Assembly (NCBI GenBank): GCA_016776525.1
Contig: JADHTD010000059.1
Coordinates: 1-11,379, forward strand
Reading direction: 5' to 3'
Source: Rhodospirillales bacterium
GTDB lineage: Bacteria > Pseudomonadota > Alphaproteobacteria > Rhodospirillales > JADHTD01
Length of the DNA stretch: 11,379 nt
Positions 5,991 through 11,379 of the stretch are shown piece by piece (position 1 is the stretch's first letter; each line of letters opens with the position of its first letter). Under the pieces are notes generated by a model. It ran no database searches and had not been told where the DNA came from. It saw nothing but the letters and a program-made list of their open reading frames with translations. A program made the translations under genes and the position numbers.

Positions 5991-7133
5991 ATGGCCGGAC
6001 AATCCAGCAAAGAATCGCTGCGCAAGGGATGGACGACGGGGGCCTGCGCCACCGCCGCCGCCGCCAGCGCCTATGAAGCCCTGTTGACAGGACGCTTTCC
6101 GGACCCGGTCGGCATCATCCTGCCCGGCGGCCAAACCCCCGAATTCGCCCTCTCCCGGTCCGCCCTCAGCGGGGAAACGGCCACCGCCGGGGTCATCAAG
6201 GACGCCGGCGACGACCCGGACGTCACCCACGGCGCCGAGATTATCGCCACCGTCACCCTGGCGCCGCCCGGCAGCGGCATCGAATTCCGGGCCGGGGACG
6301 GCGTCGGCACGGTGACCCGGCCGGGACTGGCCCTCGATGTCGGCGAACCGGCCATCAACCCCGGCCCGCGGGGGATGATGACGACGGCCCTCGACGCCCT
6401 GGCCGAAACCCACGGCACGAGTGTCAACGGCACGAGTGTCAACGGCACGAGTGTCCACGGCGGCAGCGGCGATGTCATCCTTACCATCTCCATTCCCGGC
6501 GGCCAGGCGCTGGCCGAGAAAACCATGAACGGACGCTTAGGCATTATCGGCGGCCTGTCGGTGCTGGGCACCACCGGCATTGTCATCCCGTATTCCTGTT
6601 CGTCGTGGATTCATGCCATCCACCGGGGCGTCGACGTGGCCCGCGCCAGCGGCCTCACCCATATTGCGGCGGCCACCGGCTCGACCTCGGAGTCCGCCGT
6701 GCAGGCACTTTACGGCCTGCCGGAAACGGCGCTGATCGACATGGGGGATTTCGCCGGGGGACTGCTCAAATACCTGCGCCAGCATCCGGTGGATAAACTG
6801 TCCCTGGCCGGCGGCTTCGCCAAGCTGACCAAGCTGGCCCAGGGGCACCTGCATCTGCATTCGTCGGCCTCGGAGGTGGACAAGGACGGCCTGGCCCGGT
6901 GGTTGGGCGAACTGGGCGCCGACGAAAGCGACTGCGATGCCGCCCGCACGGCCAATACGGCGGGTGAGGTTTTGAGCCGGGCGCAATCGCTTAACCTGCC
7001 GCTGGGCGATTTTGTGGCCCGCCGGGCCCGGGAAGTGGCCATGGCGACGCTATCGGGCGGCACGGCGCTGGAAATCCTCGTTTATGATCGCCGGGGCCGA
7101 CAGGTCGGCCGGGCCGGAGGGTTCGATGACTAG
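5991..7133 (+). CDS. cbiD: Cobalt-precorrin-5B C1-methyltransferase (CbiD)
   Basis: CbiD methylates C1 of cobalt-precorrin-5B using S-adenosylmethionine, a step of the cobalt-early route to the corrin ring. From the ATG at 5991 the protein has 380 residues. Family motifs are LRKGWTTGACATAAA (10-24), DGVGTVTRPGL (103-113), GEPAINPGPR (118-127), GRLGIIGGLSVLGTTGIV (181-198) and the C-terminal part beginning IHRGVDVARA. Residues 141-155 are three tandem copies of (H/N)GTSV, encoded by a 15-bp direct repeat at 6411-6455, an unusual insertion in a region where most CbiD proteins have an ordinary turn. An earlier in-frame TTG (5961) is less likely, because the family starts near RKGWTTG. No close SD is obvious for the ATG; GAGGGGG lies 14 bases upstream. 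It overlaps cobK by 8 bases. Confidence 0.94.
   Translation: MAGQSSKESLRKGWTTGACATAAAASAYEALLTGRFPDPVGIILPGGQTPEFALSRSALSGETATAGVIKDAGDDPDVTHGAEIIATVTLAPPGSGIEFRAGDGVGTVTRPGLALDVGEPAINPGPRGMMTTALDALAETHGTSVNGTSVNGTSVHGGSGDVILTISIPGGQALAEKTMNGRLGIIGGLSVLGTTGIVIPYSCSSWIHAIHRGVDVARASGLTHIAAATGSTSESAVQALYGLPETALIDMGDFAGGLLKYLRQHPVDKLSLAGGFAKLTKLAQGHLHLHSSASEVDKDGLARWLGELGADESDCDAARTANTAGEVLSRAQSLNLPLGDFVARRAREVAMATLSGGTALEILVYDRRGRQVGRAGGFDD
6411..6455 (+). repeat. Three 15-bp tandem repeats inside cbiD
   Basis: Three copies of (C/A)ACGGCACGAGTGTC run head to tail at 6411-6425, 6426-6440 and 6441-6455. Copies two and three are identical, and the first differs only in its first base; CACGGC then follows as a partial copy. 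The unit is five codons, encoding (H/N)GTSV, so gain or loss of copies would not shift the cbiD frame. It is most simply a replication-slippage repeat. Confidence 0.95.
7116..7120 (+). promoter_or_regulatory. Ribosome binding site GGAGG for cobK
   Basis: GGAGG ends 5 bases before the ATG at 7126, inside the last codons of cbiD. It fixes the cobK start at 7126 rather than at earlier in-frame ATG codons, and indicates coupled translation of the pair. Confidence 0.75.
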
Positions 7134-7875
7134 GAAACTTTTGATCCTCGGCGGCACGGCGGAAGGCGCCGACCTGGCCCGTCAGGCAACGGCGGCCTTC
7201 GGGGACCGGGTCGAGGTTATCTCCTCGTTGGCCGGGCGCACCATGCCGTCCCAGGACCTGCCCGGCGCGGTACGCAGCGGCGGCTTCGGCGGCGTCCGCG
7301 GGCTGGCCGACTATCTGGAAGCCGAAGGCATCGGTCTGGTGGTTGACGCCACCCATCCTTTCGCCGCCGCCATCTCGTCGCATGCCTATACGGCTTGTGT
7401 GCAGACCCGGGTGCCGAAGCTCAACCTGATCCGCCCGCCCTGGCGGCTGCCGCCGAAAACACAATATATCGAGGCCGACACTTTGGAGCATGCTGCCCAA
7501 TTGCTGCCGCGTATTTCGCTCCGGGCTTTCCTCACTGTCGGTTCCGGTGGAATCGAGGCGTTCCAATCCGTCAAAGGCGTATGGATGCTGGTCCGCCTGC
7601 TGACACAACCGGCGGACCCCCTGCCGATTGAAAAATACCACCTGATCACCGGCCGACCGCCTTATACGGTTGAAGGCGAAACGGCCTTGATCCGGGAACA
7701 CCGTATCGACTGCATCGTTACCAAGCAGAGCGGCGGGGCGGCCACCGAGGCCAAGATCACGGCGGCCCGGGAATGCGGCATCAAGCTGCTGATCGTCAGG
7801 CGCCCGTTCCGGGAACCGGGCGACGCGGTGGAGAGCGTCGAAGAGGCGATTAGCTGGATCGAAAAAAGAATTTAG
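7126..7875 (+). CDS. cobK: (Cobalt-)precorrin-6A reductase (CobK/CbiJ)
   Basis: This 249-residue enzyme reduces (cobalt-)precorrin-6A to 6B with NAD(P)H during corrin ring synthesis. The N-terminal nucleotide-binding region has ILGGTAEG (7-14). The conserved DATHPFA is at 74-80, and the C-terminal lobe carries KYHLITGRPPY (170-180) and VTKQSGG (198-204), as in family members. Length is normal. The start at 7126 is set by a GGAGG ribosome binding site, overlapping the cbiD end by 8 bases. The pair cbiD-cobK is the only plus-strand unit in the window and converges on cobM. With CbiD beside it and CbiG nearby, the true substrate is probably cobalt-precorrin-6A, which would make CbiJ the more accurate name; the sequence alone cannot settle this. 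Confidence 0.94.
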   Translation: MTRKLLILGGTAEGADLARQATAAFGDRVEVISSLAGRTMPSQDLPGAVRSGGFGGVRGLADYLEAEGIGLVVDATHPFAAAISSHAYTACVQTRVPKLNLIRPPWRLPPKTQYIEADTLEHAAQLLPRISLRAFLTVGSGGIEAFQSVKGVWMLVRLLTQPADPLPIEKYHLITGRPPYTVEGETALIREHRIDCIVTKQSGGAATEAKITAARECGIKLLIVRRPFREPGDAVESVEEAISWIEKRI

Positions 7876-7882
7876 TCTTTTT
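7863..7882 (+). repeat. AT-rich hairpin across the cobK stop codon
   Basis: AAAAAGA and TCTTTTT form a 7-base perfect stem around a 6-base loop that includes the cobK stop codon TAG. The 3' arm is T-rich and is followed by more A/T, so it may help end transcription of cbiD-cobK. The stem has only one G:C pair, so it is weak. Confidence 0.3.
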
Positions 7883-7898
7883 ATTTTAAGGTGGACAC

Positions 7899-7938
7899 GA
7901 CCCCTAATTGTTATGCCGGGTGCGGTTGGGTTGGGGTC
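7899..7938. repeat. Inverted repeat GACCCC/GGGGTC in the cobK-cobM convergent spacer
   Basis: The arms GACCCC (7899-7904) and GGGGTC (7933-7938) are complementary and extend by two A:T pairs past a one-base bulge, around a loop of about 23 bases. It lies between two convergent genes and could be part of a bidirectional terminator or the remnant of a repeat element. The large loop and lack of an adjoining T-run make it weak as an intrinsic terminator. Confidence 0.3.
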
Positions 7939-7949
7939 AAGCTCCCGTA

Positions 7950-7965
7950 AAAAAATCTATTTTTT
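7950..7965 (-). terminator. A/T palindrome across the cobM stop, possible weak terminator
   Basis: AAAAAAT CT ATTTTTT is a perfect palindrome (7-base arms, 2-base centre) that contains the cobM stop codon TAG (7957-7959). On both strands it offers a T-run. It is A/T only, with a loop too tight for a stable hairpin, so a terminator role is tentative; the run of Ts may instead work with the GACCCC/GGGGTC structure downstream. Confidence 0.25.
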
Positions 7966-8715
7966 CGGCCTTAACACATGATGATGGTCGGCGGCGTAGA
8001 GGCGGCTGTCCTCGAAGGCCTGCTCGTCCAGCACCCGCCCCACCAGCACCAGGGCGGTGCGGGTAATGCCGGCCTCCTTCACATGATCGCGGATATCGGA
8101 CAGCGTGCCGCGCAGCACAACTTCGTCCGGCCAGCTGGCCCGGTAGATGACGGCCACCGGGCAGTCTGCGCCATAGTGCGGCGCCAGGTCCCGGACCACA
8201 TTGGCCATGTTGGTGGCCGACAGGTGCACCGCCAGGGTGGCCCCGCTCCGGCCCAGTTCGGCCAGGTCTTCGCCGGCGGGCATGGCGGAACTGCGGGTCG
8301 CCGTGCGGGTCAGAATAATGGTCTGACTGATGCCCGGCAGGGTCAGTTCCTGCTTGAGAGCGGCGGCGGCGGCGGCAAAAGCCGGGACGCCGGGCGTCAC
8401 TTGGTAATCAATGCCAAGGTCGTCCAGGCGCCGCATTTGTTCGGCGATCGCCCCATAGAGGCACGGATCGCCGGAATGGACGCGGGCCACATCCTGGCCC
8501 GCCTTATGAGCAGCCTCCATCTCGGCAATAATTTCATCCAGATGCAACGGCGCCGTGTCGATGACGCAGGCGCCCTCCGGGGCCTCGGCGACCACCGCTT
8601 CCGGCACCAGCGACCCGGCATAGAGCACCACCGGGCAACGGCGGATCAGCTCCAGACCGCGCACGGTGATGAGGTCTGGCGCGCCCGGCCCGGCGCCGAT
8701 GAAATGGACAGTCAT
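7957..8715 (-). CDS. cobM: (Cobalt-)precorrin-4 C11-methyltransferase (CobM/CbiF)
   Basis: This 252-residue S-adenosylmethionine-dependent tetrapyrrole methyltransferase methylates C11 of (cobalt-)precorrin-4. Characteristic features are the N-terminal HFIGAGPGAPDLIT loop (4-17), VLYAGSLVP (30-38), HSGDPCLYGAI (80-90), TPGVPAFAAAAAAL (107-120) and LTRTATRSSAMP (135-146), the last being typical of CobM/CbiF among corrin methyltransferases. Length is normal. Its ATG overlaps the TGA of the cbiG-cobJ gene (ATGA), and a GGAG ribosome binding site lies 8 bases upstream (8724-8727), within cobJ. It is the last gene of the minus-strand cob operon and converges on cobK. The C-terminal tail (HHHVLRPKK) has a His-rich run, which may be incidental. 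Confidence 0.96.
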   Translation of the reverse strand: MTVHFIGAGPGAPDLITVRGLELIRRCPVVLYAGSLVPEAVVAEAPEGACVIDTAPLHLDEIIAEMEAAHKAGQDVARVHSGDPCLYGAIAEQMRRLDDLGIDYQVTPGVPAFAAAAAALKQELTLPGISQTIILTRTATRSSAMPAGEDLAELGRSGATLAVHLSATNMANVVRDLAPHYGADCPVAVIYRASWPDEVVLRGTLSDIRDHVKEAGITRTALVLVGRVLDEQAFEDSRLYAADHHHVLRPKK

Positions 8716-10571
8716 GGGTTCTTCTCCATTTTTTTGGCATAGCCCCGGGGGGTATAGACCCAGCGCCCGACGCCGCGTTCGATCAAGCGGGTCTGCCCAT
8801 TGCCGATGAGCACCAAGGTCAGCATGTCGGCATGGTCGGGAGTCAGTTCTTCCAGGCTGATGACATCCACCGTTTCCCCGTCGCGGCCCAGGTTGCGGGC
8901 CAGCACGACGGGTGTTGTGGGAGGCCGTCCGGACAGCAGGATATCGCGGGCCGCAACCAACTGTGTGCGGCGGCGTTTGGAAACCGGGTTATACAGCGCG
9001 ATGATAAAATCGCCGTCGGCGGCGGCCTTAAGGCGGCGTTCAATCTCATCCCAGGGGGTCAGCAAATCCGACAGCGACACCGTGCAGAAATCATGGCCCA
9101 AGGGGGCGCCGATACGCGACGCCGCCGCCTGCAACGCCGAAATGCCGGGTGTCACGGAGATATCGAGCCGGTTCCAGTCATCCTTATTTTCCCGGTCGAG
9201 CAGTTCGAAGGCCAGCGCCGCCAGGGCATAAATGCCGGCGTCGCCGGAACTGACCAGGGCAACGGTGCGCCCCCGGGCGGCCAGGTCGAGGGCGGCGCGC
9301 ACCCGGGTTTCCTCTTCCGCCAGTTCCGATTGATGCCGCGCCTTACCGGCGATGACGTCGGCGATCAAATCAAGATAAAGGCCATAGCCGACGATGTCGC
9401 TGGCTTCCCGCAGCGCCGCCGTCGCCGCCGGTGTGCGCCAGGCGTCCTGGCCGGGGCCGATGCCGACGATGGTCAGTTTTCCCTGGGGCTGACCAATATC
9501 GACTGGGTTGATATCCGCCGCTGAGCGGCCAACGGCACAGGTGGCGCGCTTTGATTTGTTCTTGGGCACGATTAAGGCGCCGTCCGCGCCCGCCGCTGCC
9601 AACGCCGCCCCCTCGGCCACCCCATGACAGCCGACCTCGGCGAATACCGCCTCCGACGGATTGACCAGCCGGGGTGATTCTTTCTCCAAACGGGCGGCAT
9701 CGAAAAAACGCGCCGGGACATCCAGGTGGCGGGCCAGGGCGTGCACCGCCGCTTCGTCGGCTTTGAGATCGAGGGAGACGACACAGGCCACGGCCCGGGC
9801 ATTGAGGCCGCCGCCTGCCAGCGTCTGTTCGGCCAGGGCGATGAGCTCTTCCGGTTGCGTGCCTCGTTCGCAGCCGACACCCAAGGCCAGCACCGGCGGA
9901 TGCAAAACCAACGTCCGGCCGTTGCCGTCGGTAATCTTGTCGGTAACGATCACGGACACTTCGCCCGCAGACACTTCGCCCTGTTCGGCAAAGGGTGCCC
10001 CCGACTGCGTCAGCCAGCGGTCCTCCCCGGCTTCCACCGTTAACTCCACCGTCTCACCGGCCAGCAGCGCCGCCGTCACGGCTTTAGCCGCAACCGGGTT
10101 GTGCACCCGCCAGCCGGGCGGCGGGTCATCGAGGGCCAGGCCGAAACGCAGGTCACCGGCCGTCGTCAGGGCCGCCGTGCCGCCGGTTTCGGTTGCAATA
10201 ACCTGGGCCAGGGCATTGGCGCCCCGGTGGCCGCCCAGCAGGGGCACGGCGGCGGAACCATCCCCGGCAACGGCGACGACGGGCGGCTCCAGCCATTTGT
10301 CGCCCAGCAGCGGGGCCAAGGCGCGGATCAGGATGCCGCTGGCGCACATCCCGGCCAGGGGCCGCCCGGCGGCAAACAGATCCTGCACATGGCGTATGGT
10401 ATCCGTGAAAGTTTTGTCGGCCCCCTCAACGCGCCCGGCCAGGCCATGGACGGAAGCACCCGGCAAGACACCCTGGAGTTTCCGCGCCAAGGCGAGCCCG
10501 CCAGCGTCCAGGACAATAAGAACGGTCCCTTCCGGGAGCTTGACCCCAACCGTCGAAGCTTGGTCCGTCAT
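8712..10571 (-). CDS. cobJ: Fusion of cobalt-precorrin-5A hydrolase (CbiG) and precorrin-3B C17-methyltransferase (CobJ/CbiH)
   Basis: This 619-residue protein joins two corrin enzymes. Residues 1 to about 355 are CbiG, which opens the ring A lactone of cobalt-precorrin-5A and releases acetaldehyde. Visible features are GMCASGILIRALAPLL (74-89), PLLGGHRGANALA (110-122), and the CbiG/CobE C-terminal lobe with LALGVGCERGT (228-238), EVGCHGVAEGAAL (312-324) and a lysine-rich KNKSKRATCAVGR (337-349). A linker near 350-363 leads to CobJ (about 364-619), the ring-contracting C17-methyltransferase, with TIVGIGPG (367-374), VSSGDAGIYAL (440-450), TPGISALQAAAS (474-485) and ALYNP (525-529). Both halves look complete. 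The ATG at 10571 overlaps the cobI TGA; longer frames run antiphase through cobI and are rejected. Its TGA overlaps the cobM ATG. Such fusions are known in alphaproteobacteria. Confidence 0.96.
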   Translation of the reverse strand: MTDQASTVGVKLPEGTVLIVLDAGGLALARKLQGVLPGASVHGLAGRVEGADKTFTDTIRHVQDLFAAGRPLAGMCASGILIRALAPLLGDKWLEPPVVAVAGDGSAAVPLLGGHRGANALAQVIATETGGTAALTTAGDLRFGLALDDPPPGWRVHNPVAAKAVTAALLAGETVELTVEAGEDRWLTQSGAPFAEQGEVSAGEVSVIVTDKITDGNGRTLVLHPPVLALGVGCERGTQPEELIALAEQTLAGGGLNARAVACVVSLDLKADEAAVHALARHLDVPARFFDAARLEKESPRLVNPSEAVFAEVGCHGVAEGAALAAAGADGALIVPKNKSKRATCAVGRSAADINPVDIGQPQGKLTIVGIGPGQDAWRTPAATAALREASDIVGYGLYLDLIADVIAGKARHQSELAEEETRVRAALDLAARGRTVALVSSGDAGIYALAALAFELLDRENKDDWNRLDISVTPGISALQAAASRIGAPLGHDFCTVSLSDLLTPWDEIERRLKAAADGDFIIALYNPVSKRRRTQLVAARDILLSGRPPTTPVVLARNLGRDGETVDVISLEELTPDHADMLTLVLIGNGQTRLIERGVGRWVYTPRGYAKKMEKNP

Positions 10572-11287
10572 GGCTTGCCGACCAGGATCATGGAGAAATA
10601 CAACGCCCCGCCCTTGGCATCGGCATCCACAGTCGCCAGTGGCAGAACCCGTTCGCCTTCCTGGGTGGCTTTTTCGATGAAAACGGCAGCCTTGAGTAGG
10701 CCCAACCGTTCCAGCACGGTTTTTACCTTGCCCAGGTGACGGCCCACTTTCATGAGCACCGCCGGACCGGGGTTCATGAGCTGGGCTTCCAGGGTCGCTT
10801 CGTCCAAGGTTGCCGGAATGACCGTCAGCACCTGGTCCCGCGAGACCAGCGGCAGGCCCGCAACTGCGGGCACCGCCATCAGGGATGAGACGCCGGGCAC
10901 CACCTGCACCGGGCAGCGGTTCCACAGCCGCCCATAGAGATACATGAAGGAGCCGTAGAAAAAGGGATCGCCCTCGCACAGCACGGCCACGCTACGCCCT
11001 GCCTGCAAATGGGCATCGAGCTTGACGGCGTATTCATCGTAAACCTTCTGGCCCGGTCCGGGGTCGGTCTTCATGGCGATGGGAATGGCGATTTCCGCCT
11101 GCCCCCCGCTCAGGTGCGGTGCGGCAATACGGCGGGCCAGGCTGTCGCCGCCCTCGGGCGTGATATAGGCCAGCACCGGCACTTCCCCCAGGATGCGGGC
11201 TGCTTTCAGGGTCAGCAGTTCCGGGTCGCCGGGGCCAACGCCGAGGCCGTAAAGGGTGCCGGTGGTATCGTTGGCGGCTCCGCTCAT
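10568..11287 (-). CDS. cobI: Precorrin-2 / cobalt-factor II C20-methyltransferase (CobI/CbiL)
   Basis: This 239-residue S-adenosylmethionine-dependent enzyme methylates C20 of precorrin-2, or of cobalt-factor II in the cobalt-early route, the first committed corrin step. Family marks are LYGLGVGPGDPELLTLKA (12-29), VLAYITPEGGDSLARRI (38-54), the CEGDPFFYGSFMYL stretch (104-117) and PGVSSLMA (131-138). Length is normal. The ATG at 11287 overlaps the cobL TGA, and its own TGA overlaps the cbiG-cobJ ATG, so translation is probably coupled through the operon. No strong ribosome binding site is seen at the start. With CbiG and CbiD nearby, CbiL-like use of the cobalt-containing substrate is likely but cannot be read from the sequence. 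Confidence 0.96.
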   Translation of the reverse strand: MSGAANDTTGTLYGLGVGPGDPELLTLKAARILGEVPVLAYITPEGGDSLARRIAAPHLSGGQAEIAIPIAMKTDPGPGQKVYDEYAVKLDAHLQAGRSVAVLCEGDPFFYGSFMYLYGRLWNRCPVQVVPGVSSLMAVPAVAGLPLVSRDQVLTVIPATLDEATLEAQLMNPGPAVLMKVGRHLGKVKTVLERLGLLKAAVFIEKATQEGERVLPLATVDADAKGGALYFSMILVGKP

Positions 11288-11379
11288 GGCTTGATCACCG
11301 CCAGTTGGGTTACCGCCATCAATGGTTTGAAGCCGCTGAGGCTGCCGACCGGTCCGGCCCGCTCGACGCTGATGCGGGT
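11284..11379 (-). CDS. cobL: C-terminal end of CobL/CbiET, precorrin-6Y C5,15-methyltransferase (partial)
   Basis: Only the last 31 codons lie in the window, ending in TGA at 11284-11286. They read as a tail with SVERAGPVGSLSGFKPLMAV and TQLAVIKP, which resembles the CobL/CbiET C-terminus (a RAEPVG-like segment followed by a P-x-x-PVTQ-like stretch). CobL methylates C5 and C15 of precorrin-6B and decarboxylates the C12 side chain. The stop overlaps the cobI start (ATGA), as expected for the next cobalamin gene of this operon. The short length limits certainty, and the rest of the gene, with its active-site regions, is off the right edge. Confidence 0.7.
   Translation of the reverse strand, partial: TRISVERAGPVGSLSGFKPLMAVTQLAVIKP

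Noticed and set aside
5880..6458. 192-codon minus-strand frame opposite the start of cbiD, with repeated DTRAV
   Set aside because: The repeated peptide simply mirrors the 15-bp cbiD tandem repeat; the rest is Gly-rich antisense shadow.
9661..10680. 339-codon open frame on the plus strand opposite cbiG-cobJ
   Set aside because: Serine/arginine/proline-rich shadow of the CbiG coding strand with no recognisable motif and no plausible ribosome binding site.
10572..10979. N-terminal extension of the cbiG-cobJ frame to 10979
   Set aside because: The added residues run out of frame through cobI and are unlike CbiG; the ATG at 10571 overlaps the cobI stop as in the rest of the operon.

Overview
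The window is high-G+C, gene-dense bacterial DNA. It most likely comes from the chromosome of an alphaproteobacterium, possibly a Rhodospirillales-type organism. This is inferred from the codon bias, the DUF1127 and YcgN proteins, and the cobalamin gene set that includes a CbiG-CobJ fusion; no rRNA or other phylogenetic marker is present. Nearly all junctions are tight (1-8 base overlaps), and the longest gap between genes is under 100 bases. I see no tRNA, rRNA, CRISPR array, insertion sequence, phage gene or cobalamin riboswitch.

Layout. Bases 1-5901 carry eight genes, all on the minus strand. In transcription order they are a TauE/SafE (UreH_2-type) membrane protein, cobB (cobyrinate a,c-diamide synthase), a YcgN-type cysteine-cluster protein, a dihydrodipicolinate-synthase-family aldolase, a YgjP-type zinc metallopeptidase, the methylation-repair regulator ada, a 56-residue DUF1127 protein, and the start of a YjbQ-family gene cut by the window edge. 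Stop/start overlaps (TAATG or ATGA) join cobB-ycgN, aldolase-ygjP and ada-DUF1127. An 89-base divergent spacer (5902-5990) separates this block from the plus-strand pair cbiD-cobK (5991-7875). An AT-rich convergent spacer (7876-7956) follows. The rest of the window is a second minus-strand cobalamin operon: cobL (C-terminus only), cobI, a cbiG-cobJ fusion and cobM, each joined to the next by an ATGA overlap.

How the genes work together. CobI (C20), CobJ (C17 and ring contraction), CobM (C11), CbiG (lactone opening), CbiD (C1), CobK (reduction) and CobL (C5/C15 and decarboxylation) form the corrin ring from precorrin-2. CobB then amidates the a and c side chains. CbiG and CbiD, with no CobG, CobZ or CobF in view, point to the cobalt-early ('anaerobic') route. 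The methylmutase (CobH/CbiC) and the chelatase are not here and must lie elsewhere. The membrane protein next to cobB is a reasonable candidate for metal transport, but this rests on position only.

The window is mostly a well-understood metabolic region. I found no convincing undescribed system. The points most worth a second look are a 15-bp in-frame tandem repeat inside cbiD, the ada-DUF1127 translational coupling, the non-DapA aldolase, the CbiG-CobJ/CobM arrangement and the AT-rich palindromes between cobK and cobM.
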